In this document: positions 42,718 through 55,424 of the stretch, one piece after another
Position numbering within the stretch: the first letter of the stretch is position 1
How the letters are laid out: each line of letters begins with the position of its first letter
Source: Silurus meridionalis
Taxonomy: Eukaryota; Chordata; Actinopteri; Siluriformes; Siluridae
Assembly (NCBI RefSeq): GCF_014805685.1
Contig: NC_060886.1
Location: 24,911,608-24,975,607 of the forward strand
DNA length: 64,000 bases
Direction: 5' to 3'
Notes under the pieces: generated by a model
Database searches by the model: none
Told to the model about the DNA's origin: nothing
The model's input: the letters and a program-made list of their open reading frames with translations, nothing else
Made by a program: the position numbers and the translations under genes

Positions 42718-44307
42718 CACCCACCAGAATATGTTTGTGAATATTGAACAACAACAATAAAAACATTGTTCTTATTGCTAATAATTATTTTTCAGATGAA
42801 ATAAGTTCTATAGTAACAACTTAGACAAGGAAGTACTTACTAAAATACTAAACTAAATTAATAATAAAAGTAATATAAATGTTTTATACAAGAAAAGGTG
42901 ATAAAAGAAACATCCAGAGAAGGTGACAAATTAAAGAGGGAAAAAAAATCAAACAAAAAGTCTCAGTAAAGCTTCAGTACACCTTAATATTGATTCTGAA
43001 TGTCTGGACCAGAACTGGAGATATGAACATTGTTCTCCCAAAACACATTCCCACAGATGGTGTATTGATGATGCTAGAGAGCACTGTTTAATACAATAGA
43101 TCATACCAAAATCTCCTATAGGTTTTTCAAGTGAGTTGAGCTCTGGTGAATTTCAAGGGCAAACCATATGATTTCTATTATTTTTAGCTTCACCAAAGTA
43201 TTCAGTATGGCCATGTGACCTATGGATGGGGGCGGAGTCATTCTGGAGGAGACCACTCACAACAGGATCGCAATGTATCATCATTGGTTAACAGTCATTG
43301 AGCAAAAAAAACTTGGCATACATATGAGTCCAGAGAACTGATCACTGTTCTTTTTTTGGCCTGGGGTTTGCTTTAATTAAACCCTGGTGCAGTTTAGATC
43401 AGGTCTGGAAGCGATCCACACTAAGCATCATTTGTTGTGTAATGAGATGTTAATTTCTGCCTTCATGATGCTGGGAAAATGGTTATTATTGTTATTGAAT
43501 GTATAAAACCAGACCTTTTTATAAAAAATAAAAATAAAACCTTTTTGGTTTTACCCTCGTTATCCTCATTATTTACCACATGCTCATTTTCATGCAAGCT
43601 TTAATATGACCTATGTGAGAGAGACATGTTTTTATTGCACCCTATCTGGATAGCCAAAAAGATTAGTAGCACATTTAATGTGTTCATACACAGCAAAATA
43701 GTTGTAATATTCATTTTTTTTTTTAAATCAACTGAAGGAAGCAAAGAAGATAATTGTGGATATATATTCATGCATTGTTTGGCTGCATTCATTCTCTGTT
43801 TTTCCTCTCCCTCCATCACTTTCTCTCACCTATAGTATAAAATTCTTTCCGTATTCCAGATTTACACAGAATCCGACTGTCATCTACCTTCAAAGCTTTT
43901 GTCACATTGGAACTTTTAACTGGTTGGAATCTATTTCGTATATTTTTTCATTATAGACTTTAGTGACCAAATATTGCATCTGAACTCTGAAAATGAGTTT
44001 GGCTCCCTTCTATTTAAGACTTTGGATTTTTTTTTAACAGTCACTGTTTATTCTCATGAATATTAATACAGTGCTTGCCCAATATATCTCTCTGTATCCC
44101 ATTCTCCTCTGTCACAGTCCTCCCTTAAACCAGATCACAGTGGAGGGAACAGATGCATATGAAAATGATATGTAATATTGCCTAAATATTTGGCAGAGAG
44201 AATAAGTAACCAAATATCAGAGAGGCAGCTGTTGATCTGGTGCCAGGGATTTTTGTTTCTTTCTCTCTTTCTCTCTCCCTCACTCTCTCTCTCTATCTCT
44301 CCCTCAG

Positions 44308-44425
44308 ATGGCCTTGGTAGAGAAGGGTGATTTCTCACCGGGGACCAGCAGCAGAAGCACTAAAGCTTATTCACGGCGGGGTCCGATATCTACAGAAAGC
44401 CATCATGAAATTAGATTACGAACAG
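44308..44425 (+). pseudogene. gpd2: Relic exon of gpd2 (mitochondrial glycerol-3-phosphate dehydrogenase), frameshifted
   Basis: After a pyrimidine-rich acceptor (CTCTCCCTCAG) the first frame reads ALVEKGDFSPGTSSRSTK. An extra A in the AAA at 44362-44364 shifts the frame, and the next frame continues LIHGGVRYLQKAIMKLDYEQ to a consensus donor GTAAAT at phase 0. Together they match the GPD2 exon that follows the FAD-binding GGGATG exon in vertebrates (human ALVERDDFSSGTSSRSTK then LIHGGVRYLQKAIMKLD). The intact enzyme oxidises glycerol-3-phosphate at the outer face of the inner mitochondrial membrane. The frameshift and absence of readable neighbouring exons indicate a dead copy. The plus strand fits the divergent NR4A2-GPD2 order known in human. 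An assembly error could mimic the frameshift but not the missing exons. Confidence 0.85.
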
Positions 44426-46770
44426 GTAAATGCTTCATTTTTTACTCTGCCGCTGACACTTATCCGCCAGAATTCCTGGTCCTTCTGGTCATATTGCTTT
44501 ATTTACCCTCACTCACCATTATTCATTCAAAAGAGGTCTTGACACGTTTGCATGGATTGAAAGGTGGGGATTTTTTTTCCCTCTCTCGCACTCTTTTTAT
44601 TTTCTGTAAAGTTGTTTCAGAGAACTGTGAGTACTTTTCTTTGGAGACAAGGTGGGTTAGAGAGGCCCTGTCATTATCAAAGATGGGAATTAATACAGAA
44701 AATTATATGAGAGTAATGGGTGGGCGAAACGCAGCATTTGGGCCTCCTTTTGTCTGCACGTTGTTAAGAAGTCAGCCAGGTTCAAACTGAAATGTCATCC
44801 TTTTCTGTTACATTTCAGAGTTTCTGAGGAAACTCATTATTTTAGGCCTGTGTTTTTCCCCCTTTCCACTCTTATTTGCCTCTCTGTATGAGCACACTAA
44901 GGTCTTAAAGGTGAAAGTGAGAGAGGCCCAATTAGCGAGATTGTGGTGAGAGGAACTGCTCACTCAGCACATATACTAAGATGTATAGACCAGTGCACAA
45001 GTCCAGAGATGAAGGAACAGGATTTTAGGCAAAGTGCAGTCACACGCTCATTAGGCTGGCAAAGTTACAATAAAATATCATTTCAGGCTGTGCGAAATTA
45101 TAATTTGTCTCTCACCACTAGATCAAGGTGTGTTAGTTTGGAGTTTGGAGAATTTCATATAATAACTAATGATATTTGTGGTGGTTATTAAAAGCAGGTT
45201 GTGTAATAAATACTTCACTGACCTGCTCTTGGACAACAGTCAGTCCAAAAGAGTGGCTTAGTTACAATCTAGCTGTGAGTAAAAACAATGCAAAGATGCA
45301 CAGAAATGCTCTGGGTTTTTTTTTTTACTAGATTAGGAGCTCTTTGTCCATGTAGAGACTTTGCTTAGTCTTTAATTACTCTCTCATTTAAGACTCTCAT
45401 TGAGGAAAGTCTTTTATTATTGGCTCAATCCTCCACTCCCAAATCTCTCTAATTGTAGGCCTGGCTTATTCAACAAGTATCCCAGTGATCAAATGTGATC
45501 CTTTGCAATGTGCCAGCCAGCCCACTCTACTGCTGTCTATTATGAATGAATGAAAATAATATAGAAAATCTTCAACCTATGATTATAATTATAAAAAAAA
45601 TAAAAAATGTATCATTTATTAGAAGACAATATAATACAATTGATCAATTCCTCAGCAGAAACAAGTTAAAGCGCATTTTGATTTCTTTCTTGCTGTAAGA
45701 GTTCACTCATAGACAATGGGATTCTTAGCTAACTAGCTAAGCCGACCCACAATAATGTATAGCTAGGCCCAAATCGACAAACAAACACATTTGTTCATCT
45801 TGTTTTATTCCTGATTGTGGCTGAACATGCAATTCTGATCAGTCATAAAGTATTGATTAACTGTCTGTAACAGAACAGCTGGTACATTAGATCTGACAGA
45901 AAGGCAAATAGCATGTTTATATAATTGCACATTTAATATATTGTTTCTAAAGTAATCACTTACACAAGAACTTGTATGGCAAATTAAACACATAACCTGT
46001 TAAAAACTAAACAGGTAACTGGATTATGGTAAATTTTCTGAGATTAGGTTGTTTACTTACTCATTTTCTAAAATGAGTCTAGAGTATCAATGCAGTGTAA
46101 CAGAGGTCACATTGTAACTAAGAGTTCAGACACTCTTGATGATGTGTATGGTATAAGAGAATAAAACACTTTGGGAAGTGATGTATTGGAAAATAGTCCA
46201 TTTCATGATGGTAAGATTAACTGCACTTTGTGTACTTCAATATAATGGATGTCATGTGTTTCTGCATAGTATGAAAGTAACCAAAAACAAATATGTTTTT
46301 CAGGTTGAAACTTGAGGATCCTGAAATGCACACCAAAAAGTTGTAAGGTTTTAGATATATATATCTAAAGAAGAAAAAGTTACAGATACAGAAAGTGGGA
46401 CTGGTTTACAACTTACTTGAGTAAAAAGATATTCTCTCACTCTATCCTTCCTACAATAGGAGGTCTTAATTTTATACAGATCATATAAGCAGCATTAATG
46501 CTCAGGCTTACTCCAATATCACCACTAATCCCATTTTGGTAAAACAAGATGATAGATAATAAACTGATAAGTGTTCAGGGATAGAAGGAAGGAGGTAGAG
46601 ACCAGACACTTCTCCTCTTAAAAAAAACGTAGACTAGTCAGTCGATGATGAAACAGCGTCTGCCCCAGAAACAGCAGTCCTACTCTGACACCTTTTTCTG
46701 AACGTTATTTCAGAAAAAGTAAATACAACACAGGAACTTTCAGCTTTTTTCAAAACATCAAAAGTGTATG

Positions 46771-46771
<1 letters not shown>

Positions 46772-46817
<46 letters not shown>
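46772..46817. repeat. GA dinucleotide microsatellite
   Basis: About 22 units. Confidence 0.97.
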
Positions 46818-46821
<4 letters not shown>

Positions 46822-47829
46822 AAAATCTGAGTGTAGGTAAATTTGAAAATGAGAGCCCCGTCACTGCTTCCCTTCATTTCTATGAAGTGAACAGTGTCTT
46901 GATTTGATTTCTGCCGTTTAGTATCAGCACTTTTAATTGCACATGACATTTCCCATACTTCACTGTGGTATTTAATGCAGAGGACAGGTGGGGCTCATTA
47001 ATGCCATGTGGGGGAGGTTCCAACCGGCACTCATACCCTACACCAGCGTTTATTCCAACCTTGCTACCAAGCCACAGTGCTGCAGGTTTTTTCTGCTCAT
47101 ACACCCTGATTCATTAGCTACTTGTCTGGCTTTTCCAGAAATTAATCAGGCATTTGTTAAAGGTGATGGATGAAACTAAGGAGCTTGATGAAACTTTGAA
47201 AGATATTTGTATGTAATCCTGCATACTTCATTTGATTTACACCTTAGTGTCACTGAAAAGATTGACCACTTTACCAAAATCACTAATCTTGTATCAACTC
47301 AATGGTTTTATTTTATAGGCTACTGGATATAGGCAACTATTTAGTTCATTTCCACCTGGAAACCATGAGAGGGATTTATACTCTGTCAGTCAGAGACACT
47401 GGCCAATCACAGGTGTTTGTGAGCTTGGGTATGTGGAAGAAGGTGTAGAGCATTTTCCTCTGAGTGTTGTGAAGCCAGTCAGCTGCAGCCAACTCTACAT
47501 ATCTCAGAGGAAGCATAGAAACACAGTTAACTGCCCCTCTCCATGTTGGTATTTTATGTATGATAAGGAGAGGTCGATGATGATTTGGTGATTTGGCAAA
47601 TTATAATAGGTGTGTAATTTAACATATACAAATGCACTTTAACAATAAAATAATACATGTACAATGTTTAATATTTATAGATTTAATCTATTAGATTACA
47701 TTTGAATATGTAAAATAAGCATACAGATCTATACTATTTGGAAAAACGATATTTTAATGAATAACATTTCTGTTCCAGTGATAAAATTCTGGTAGTAAAT
47801 GTTCACAAAATGTGAAGAGATTAAACTAA

Positions 47830-47939
<110 letters not shown>

Positions 47940-49194
47940 GAGTATTCTTTTAAGACTCAAAATATAGCAAGATAGCGTTTCTGTCTTTTGTTTTTGTATT
48001 TAATTATCAAGTAAGTAAGTAAATAAGTAAGTAAGGTAATTTTGGAATCAAAGCCAGTTTGGGTTCTTTACACTATTCTGCACTTGCCACTGGTGACAGC
48101 CTAAAACACATCTGCATACAGTAAATATATTTGGGTCACACCATTGCAACAAACTATTTACAGTGAGAGTATATTTTCTGTGTGGTGCAATGATACATCC
48201 ATTTGTTAACAGGTAAGGATAAAATGTTTCTGGACTGGTAAAAGCAGGTGGTATTATTGAGATGTTTTAAAAATCTACAACAAGGCACACAAAGGCTCAT
48301 GGATGTTCCTGTTTTATATCTACAGCCAGCACTGGCAAGTTTTTTAGAATCTTGGGTTCTCTGTTTTTTTCCTCACCTTCTAAAATGTCAATATGTGAAT
48401 TGATCTTTAGGTGTAGTCTCAGCACTCAGTGATCCTGGGGTAGGCTCTAGACTTACTGCAACCCTAATTATTCTATAAGTTACATTATGTGTTTGTCTTC
48501 ATAAAAACAAAACTGTCCCCAAACCTACTTGTGCAGCTTTACTACTAGGTCAGGTTGTAGATATTGTGTTTATTCAGGCACACCTAAATGTATACAGTAT
48601 TTCTGGCTATTCTTACACATTTGCAATCATAATGAAGTAATTTTAAGAGGAGATGTATTAAGAAAGGTTATAGACCTTTACACACCAATTGTTTTTTGTA
48701 ATTACCTTCTAAAAAACACACACACACATACATTTGAAATGACGTGGCCTCCACAACAAGGAAAATAGCCAGCAGGCCATTCGCTCCAGCTATTTCTACC
48801 AAATCTCACATCTCTCTCTCCAGGCTACAAGTGCTCCATGTTGGCATGAGGAAAACAAAGCATATGTTCATTGTTAGCCTGGGTGTATATGGCATGTCCT
48901 GTTCGCTCAGCCTCCACACTATTGCCGCTAACTCCCAACTTTGTTTCTCAAGGCTATCTGTCAGTCCGCATTTAGTGTGTGAGGACACAAAGATTCCCAT
49001 GCACTGCAAAAAGGCATGGTGAAGGAGGAGGGCACAAAGCTGTCAGCCTTTTTATCATCCATTTACAAGGAATTACATTACACATGACAAGGTAATACAC
49101 ACAGCAGGATTCAGAGATGCTTCCACTTATTGATTTTATTTCATTTCTAAATGTAATTGTTTTACAGACATCTAATTAAATGTAGCATTTCAGT

Positions 49195-49330
49195 CTGAAC
49201 ATTTTTATTTGTCACATACATAAGCATAAGCACAGTATGATATGAAGTGAAATGCTTTTACGGACTGGTCTATGATAGAGATTGGAATTAAAAATAAGGA
49301 TGAGAATAAAATGCAACGAATTTAAAAAGT
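49195..49330. repeat. Probable dispersed repeat (TTTATTTGTCACATACATAA type)
   Basis: TTTTTATTTGTCACATACAT followed by GTATGATATGAAGTGAAATG resembles a repeat tail seen widely in fish genomes (3' end of a LINE or related element). Family assignment is from memory and uncertain. Confidence 0.35.
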
Positions 49331-50518
49331 AATAAAAATGACAATAAAATAAAATAAACAGGATTTACAGTATAATAAAAAAATATAATATAATATAAAC
49401 AGAATTGCATTAAAAATATATAATAGAATGTAAAATGGAAAAGACTGGAATGGATTTTTTATTTATTTTTTACTGGTATAAATACAAATTTCTGAATGCT
49501 TCAACCTGAAGGAAAATGTCACACTGTCTTGAAATGTGTAGTTTAAACACATTTATTTAAATGAACATTCCTATATTTGGTTTATATGCACATGAGGTCA
49601 TTAAACACAATTCTTCTTCTACAGTGAACACAGGAAATCATATATCTTCTGTTTTATATATCATTTATAAAAATGTTTAATAAAAATGTAAAAAAATTTA
49701 AAGTATATCACATTAAATTATATATTTTATTTGTTCCTGTTCATTATATGTAGGTTCCTTTTCCCATTCTTTTTTTGACCCTCTTCCCCTAATCATTGCC
49801 AGAGGATTGATTACAAAAGAGATGTTTAGGATAATGACTGTGTTCACCAACGTCCTGTACCTGCAGTGGTTTAATCAGAGCCATCAGCTCAGTCGAGTGT
49901 CTCCACCATATGACTGCAGACACAACATTCATCGTCCCTACCCTTACTGTCTTTTTACTGCCAAATATCCTGCACTAGATTCACTCTTAATCCACTGGGT
50001 TTCCTTCCAGGAGAGGCTAAGAGAGGGATGAGTTGAGGAGAAGATGGGTGAAGGAGTGACAAAAAGAGAGGATCATTCCAGCATTGTCTCAGTGACAGTA
50101 TAATTATTAGTGGGTTTGAGGATGAATATAAACAAGCTAATTGATAGGTGTGCTTCAACAGAATATTTTATGCAAATATTTGCTAGCTGGTAAATACTAC
50201 TTGTAAATTATGAATAAGCCACCGCGAAAGCACTTAATCCTGAGGAGTAACAGTACATAAATAAACACATACTGAAAAATATGCAATTACTGCACACCTT
50301 AATAGAAATACCTGCACCCTGCAGTTTTGTAAACAGACAGTGTGGCAGCAGTGCAATGCATGCAGTCATGCAGATGCAGGCTAGAGCTTTAGTTTAATGG
50401 GACTTCAGTGATGTTAGTCATGTCTTGAATACTAGGATGGATTGAGTATTTTTTTTAAATATAGAATTTATTAGATTTTACAAAGAATACTGCATATGGT
50501 AATACCGTCGTTTTCCAA

Positions 50519-50700
50519 CTGACAGGAAGGCTACAGTGGGAAATTCTAATCTTTATAAACATGGTGAGCAGAAAAGCATCTCATAATGCACAAGGCATCA
50601 AATCTTGTGGCAGATGGGCTTCTACTCAACCAATAGCTCACCAAAACTTGAAAGATATTGTTTGCCTGTGCAAAGATTTCCCAGCAGCCTGGTAAATATG
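50519..50700 (+). mobile_element. Second, shorter decayed copy of the same Tc1/mariner-like family
   Basis: CAGGAAGGCTACAGTGGG, ATGGTGAGCAGAAAAGCATC and CTCACCAAAACTTGAAAGAT occur in family order, opposite in orientation to the 21.8 kb copy. The 24 bases at 50560-50583 match that copy perfectly in inverse orientation. It has large internal deletions and no intact frame. Confidence 0.5.
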
Positions 50701-51766
50701 AAGCAGATACTCCCACATGCTTAACAATGATCCATCCAACATATGTGAGATGTATGTAGTGATACCTAGACACAATATTGGGTTTTAAATATATAGGGTT
50801 TTAAAATATTCACAAATCACATGATGCTGTGGAAATCTACAGTCTGGGCTAAAAAGAAATCAGCCCAGATTCTACCTCATACCAGTTCATGTATTTACTT
50901 ATGATTGTTGCTGGTGCTGTTGGTCTTGTTTCCAAAATAGTGAGAATTAGGTCACTTTGAACCATTTGTTTTAAAGAAAAAGTCAAAAGATCAAGTGACT
51001 GTCAAAAGTAGGCCTAATTCTCATGCATTATTTCTTCAGAGGGAGCTGTGGTAGTCTTTATTAATACCAGTCCACAATGACTGTATGTTTTTCAAGCATA
51101 AACCAGCATAGTTTATGCAGAAAGCACAGTGAATCAACTGGAAAAAAAAGATATATTTCCTAAACCTTAATATATCATGCTCCTGTATGTAATTTGTTTT
51201 AAACTTGGCCTTTATATTTGCTGTGCATTTTTTTTCCTTTTCTTTGCTTCCGATTTTTTGTTCTAGAAAATTCCTTTGAGCGCATGGTAGCATTAACCAG
51301 AACCTAGTGGTTACTTAGCCTGGAGTTGTTTTAGGCAAAAGAGAGGAAAAGAGATCAGAACTCCTTAGGCCATCTTATTCCTACAACCAAACAATGTTCT
51401 CGGCCCACACTGAGGAGTTGCTCTTCCCTGGCAATAACAAATAGAAAGAGAGTTGCTCTAGACACCAACATTAAAAGTGATTAATCATTACTGCTTTCCT
51501 TTTTTCCCCCTAACTAAAAGATTATACTGCAATAAATCTTAAAAGATGTACATAGGAATCAGTCCGTAATGAAACCCTGCTTTGTTCATTTGTCACCTTT
51601 TAAACCCTTTCATTTAAATTACAAAACTTACGACCTTGTGACTTGGAGTATAGATCTCTGGTATTTTCGGACCCAGAAGGGATTAATCCATAAATTTTAA
51701 ATCCAGATTCTTCTGTTCATTAAGAGGAGTCCGTGTCAGTGTCTCCAGCAGGCTCTCTCTCTCTTT

Positions 51767-51769
<3 letters not shown>

Positions 51770-51825
<56 letters not shown>

Positions 51826-51826
51826 A
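51770..51826. repeat. CA dinucleotide microsatellite
   Basis: About 26 units with one AA interruption. Confidence 0.97.
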
Positions 51827-52261
51827 GTCTGTGAGCCTGTCAGAAATGCTATGCTGACATAGACGGATGGTGGAGTAGGGTTGCCAGTGACACAGCAAAT
51901 AATTATTTCCAATGATCAGCATGTTCTCTGTGCTGCTTCTCCTGCTTGTCTGCCTTAGGGATGAACCAGCACCGAATTAATCTCTTTCCCTCACATAGAC
52001 TCACATGGCAGTCAGGGCAACAGAGACAGCAAGAGTCTAACTTGCATTGCAAAACTTTACCTAGGACAAATATCCGCAAGGTTAGAAGTGCAAAAGAAAA
52101 AGTTTTATGCATTAAATTATTTTATCGGTTTTTATATCAAAATTGAAATCAAATGCATATCCTATTAATATCAATCAGTGAATCAATAAATCAAAGAAAA
52201 ACAGAATTATGGGGTCAAAAACAGAAACCGTTTAGAAAAATAAATAAGTACAGAATTGAAT

Positions 52262-52500
52262 TTATACAGTGCATTGAATAAGTATTCACCCACTTTTATT
52301 ATTTCTACATTTTGCAACGTTAGAAAGGAATTATGTAATGTCAATAATCTACACAAGATATAATCAGCAAAATTATTATTATACAGCAAAGCGGCTAAAA
52401 CTTTGGAGTACATACACTTCTCATTACTGTGAAACATTCAGTCTGTCCAATATCGGATATTAAGTATTCACCTGGTGTCACCTGGTCATAAATACGGTAT
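52262..52500. repeat. Repeat-like block with a GTGCATTGAATAAGTATTCA terminus
   Basis: Resembles, from memory, the end of Tc1-like repeats in fish that carry a GTGCATTG-AAGTATTCACCC segment. It is heavily decayed and lacks any open frame. Confidence 0.35.
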
Positions 52501-52539
52501 GTGATTTTTGAGCATTGCATTCCACATTTTATATCAATT

Positions 52540-53404
52540 TGCTCTTATAATTTCCTCCACTCTTCTGGGAAGATGTTCCACTAGATTTTGGAGTGTGCTA
52601 ATGGATATTTGAGTTTATTAGCCACAAGGGTATTATGAAAGGCAGGTACTGATGTAGGGTGGTATTATATGAGGAAGTGAGGTGTTCAGGTGTGTTAGAG
52701 AAGTATGTGAGGGTGGTGAAGGACATGTATAAGGACAGTGTGACAGCAGTAAAGTGTAGTGGAGTGGTGCAGTTGCAGAGAGAAGAGGTGGTGAATGTGG
52801 AGGATTTCAGGTACCTGGGTTCAACAGTGCAAAGTAATGGAGAGTGTGTTAGAGAAGTGAAGAAAAGAGTGCAGGCAGGGTGGAGTGGGTGGAGAAGAGT
52901 GACAGGAGTGATTTGTGATAGAAGGGTATCTGCAAGAGTGAAAGGGAAAGTTTATAGGATTGTGGTGAGACCTGCGATGTTGTATGGTTTAGAGACAGTG
53001 GCATTGAGTAAAAGACAGGAGGTGGAGCTGGAGGTAGCAGAGCTAAAGATGTTGAGATTTTCATTGGGAGTAACGACGATGGACAGGATTAAAAACAAGG
53101 AGGTACATGAGGTATATCGATGGGAAAATGCTTAAGGATGGAGACACCAGGAAGGAGGAATAGGGGAAGGCCATAAAGGAGGTTCATGGACGTGGTAAGG
53201 GAAGACATGCAGGTAGTTAGTTTTCAAGACGCAGATAAAGAGGACAGATTAGTATGGACACGGATGATCCACTGTGGCGACCCCTAATAGGAGCAGCCGA
53301 AAGAAGAAGAAGAAGGTACTGATATAGGGTGAGGAGGCCTGGGGTGCAGTCAGTGTTCCAAAGGTTTTACTAGGGATGAGATCAGAGCTCTATAGCAGGC
53401 CACT

Positions 53405-53405
<1 letters not shown>
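52540..53405 (+). mobile_element. Older dispersed repeat split by the RTE insertion
   Basis: The flanks of the LINE fragment read as one element once the insertion is removed: ACTCTTCTGGGAAGATGTTC and related sequence on the left, and GTGAGGAGGCCTGGGGTGCA on the right. I recall this as part of a DNA-transposon-like repeat common in fish. A diverged plus-strand relative is seen at about 41165-41240, sharing ACTCTTCTGGGAAG. The family name is not certain and no transposase frame is intact. Confidence 0.45.
52662..53314 (+). mobile_element. RTE-type LINE fragment, internally deleted, with target-site duplication
   Basis: A decayed non-LTR retrotransposon. The frame at about 52665-53130 reads EKYVRVVKDMYKDSVTAVKC, then jumps to VVNVEDFRYLGSTVQSNGEC, KVYRIVVRPAMLYGLETVAL and ELEVAELKMLRFSLGVTTMD. 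These are the pieces before and after the reverse transcriptase catalytic core, so the YADD-containing palm is deleted. After a frameshift, RRFMDVV-like and HCGDP-like remnants lead to the 3' end CCACTGTGGCGACCCCTAAT with a GAA-rich tail. It is flanked by an 18-base direct repeat (52644-52661 and 53315-53332, one mismatch). No endonuclease domain remains, so it is inactive. Confidence 0.85.

Positions 53406-53407
<2 letters not shown>

Positions 53408-53454
<47 letters not shown>
53408..53454. repeat. TA dinucleotide microsatellite
   Basis: About 23 units at the right edge of the repeat split by the LINE. Confidence 0.97.
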
Positions 53455-53461
<7 letters not shown>

Positions 53462-53666
53462 CCCAGTCTATATTTTATACAACTCTGTATATTTTCTAAT
53501 GATCTCCAGTGATGCTTTTTGTCTTAGCCAAAAATTTTGCCTTGGTTTAATACTTCTTTTCCTTTCATTGATGTGTCATTGTTCAAAAGAAACACATCTG
53601 ACCAGTGTCATCATACTTTAATATTTTGGGTCATGTGCTATCTCCAGGCACGAGAGCTTCTTTTCT

Positions 53667-53728
53667 CTGTCTCTCTCTCTCTCTCTCTCTCTCAGTAAGC
53701 CTCCCTATTATTTGCTGCCCTGTTGCAC

Positions 53729-53766
<38 letters not shown>
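53667..53766. repeat. CT and GT microsatellites
   Basis: A CT run (53667-53694) and a GT run (53731-53766), 36 bases apart. Confidence 0.95.
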
Positions 53767-53768
<2 letters not shown>

Positions 53769-53899
53769 ACATTCACCTTTGCATTTCTGATGCAGTCTGA
53801 CAGGCCCAGATGTGACAGATCGTTTCCGACACACTTCCATAGCACCAGTCAGTGCGCTGCAGGTGACTCAGTACCCTCCCCTTGTCTCGCTGTCCTGTT

Positions 53900-54014
53900 T
53901 CACCATACAAACACTCAAGAAACCTGATCGCTGTAGCTACTGCGCTGCCAAGGATGGTTACGTAGGTGCGTCGGAAGGACAGATTCCATAATGGTGTACA
54001 GTGGTGTCGGACAG
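53900..54014 (+). pseudogene. gpd2: Possible relic of the gpd2 exon preceding the 55.4 kb relic
   Basis: A short stretch ends in ACAG|GTAAAT at phase 1, the phase needed to join the 55425 relic. Just before the donor one frame reads RTDSIMVYSGV and then, after a shift, RTG. This loosely resembles the KTDP..GKVRVSGARC..LTG end of the vertebrate exon. Upstream similarity (AACCTGATCGCT, compare MNLAIA) is weak and needs several indels. The call rests mainly on position, strand and phase. Confidence 0.3.
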
Positions 54015-54310
54015 GTAAATACTATGAGAAGGCTGGAATGCTGAAAGAAAAGTGGTTTGATGAAATGGTGATGTGTGAATGCTATGTGACAAAGACATTG
54101 TACTGTGTATTGTTTTATTGTTATAAACAGGAGTACATGGAGTTCTCAGGAAACAGAGATAATACTAGAGCAGCAATTAGAGAATTAAAATAAATAAATA
54201 GTGAAACGATTGGTAGAGCTAGTCTGAGCTTTTACTCACTGTCTGTGTGGAGTTTGCATGCAGGCCTCATGTCCATGTTAGTTTACTCTTAGTTGTCTGG
54301 TTTGCTCCTA

Positions 54311-54313
<3 letters not shown>

Positions 54314-54386
<73 letters not shown>
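54314..54386. repeat. TA dinucleotide microsatellite
   Basis: About 36 units, in the interval between two gpd2 relic exons. Confidence 0.97.
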
Positions 54387-54388
<2 letters not shown>

Positions 54389-55224
54389 CCAGATTAGAGC
54401 AGATTAGATTGACATAGCAGCACATAGAGGCTAAAATCTGATTAGACAAAAAAAATCTAACATCCACATCCACGTACTGGAAACAGTGCAGCCAAGAGAA
54501 ACACTACAATCCGTAATTTTAGGTAATTGGCAGCAGATAAACCAGGAATGGACATAAATATTCGCACAAACCTTTTTTAAGGATAATATTTTAAGTGTTA
54601 GGTGTATGATATGTCTGGAGCTCTTCAGATGTGAAACAGCATATGAGGCAGAATTAACTCCTCACTTCGAATGGCCTGTGTTACCTTTTAAATGTCACAC
54701 ACACAGATGTGGCTGCACCGAGGATGAGCAGAGGGGAAAGGAGAGGTGTCTCTCTAACGTTTCATGAATAGTCATGAAGGGGTTGCTTTCGGATCATGGC
54801 CACCCCCTTGATGATTCGCTGAGCCACGGTGGAGATTTATGGACATTTAAGTCTGGTGAAGAGTCCTCATAAGAGCTGCAGCAAAAGATGGAGCACTGAG
54901 GAAGATATCTCACCTTTCTAATTTCATAATCGATACCTGACATTAAATAAATAAGTGGATGGTACTTTATTAACAATTGACTGTAAAAGACTACAGGTTG
55001 TGTAGACAGATAATCATTTCTCAAAGCCAGTCTGTGTTACAGCTTCTCTCATACCAACCTGTCAGAGTGAATCGTCCTCCTTTTTTAGCACTGACATTCA
55101 TATACATTTACAGCATTAAGCATCTCTATAATCCAAGGAGTCAACATCAAACATCCTATGTTCTCTCCCAGGGAGTGTTGAAAGTGTACTGATCACACAC
55201 ATACATACACACAGTGGCTCCTGT

Positions 55225-55424
55225 GCTGGTCTTTGACACACACAGGCGAGAGGGAAAATTAGGTATGTCTGCTCCCTATTAATTATAGTCCCTGCTTTAG
55301 TTTCGCATGGAGGCGGACGAGCCACTCCATTACGGTGAAGCTGTCGGCTGATAAATTAATAATCGCCCTTGTCAGGGCCAACAGATGAATGGGCAGCAGT
55401 GATTGATGCTGTTTTCTTTCACAG
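55225..55424. promoter_or_regulatory. Candidate enhancer abutting the gpd2 relic exon
   Basis: Non-repetitive, GC-balanced block immediately 5' of the 55425 relic exon, with TCCCTATTAATTATAGTCCC, GGCTGATAAATTAATAATCG and CAGCAGTGATTGATGCTG. It would lie in a gpd2 intron in the ancestral gene. Enhancer role is inferred. Confidence 0.35.

Noticed and set aside
43020..43480. Possible decayed transposon between two CT/CA arrays
   Set aside because: Some phrases feel repeat-like (CATTCTGGAGGAGACCACTC) but I could not place them in a family with confidence.
44590..44790. Search for the next gpd2 exon (YRMVKEALHERANL) after the 44.3 kb relic
   Set aside because: Only a short VREAL string matches; no acceptor or further similarity.
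48740..49022. 92-codon open frame with cysteines and serines
   Set aside because: No family recognised, no splice context, and an equally open antisense frame.
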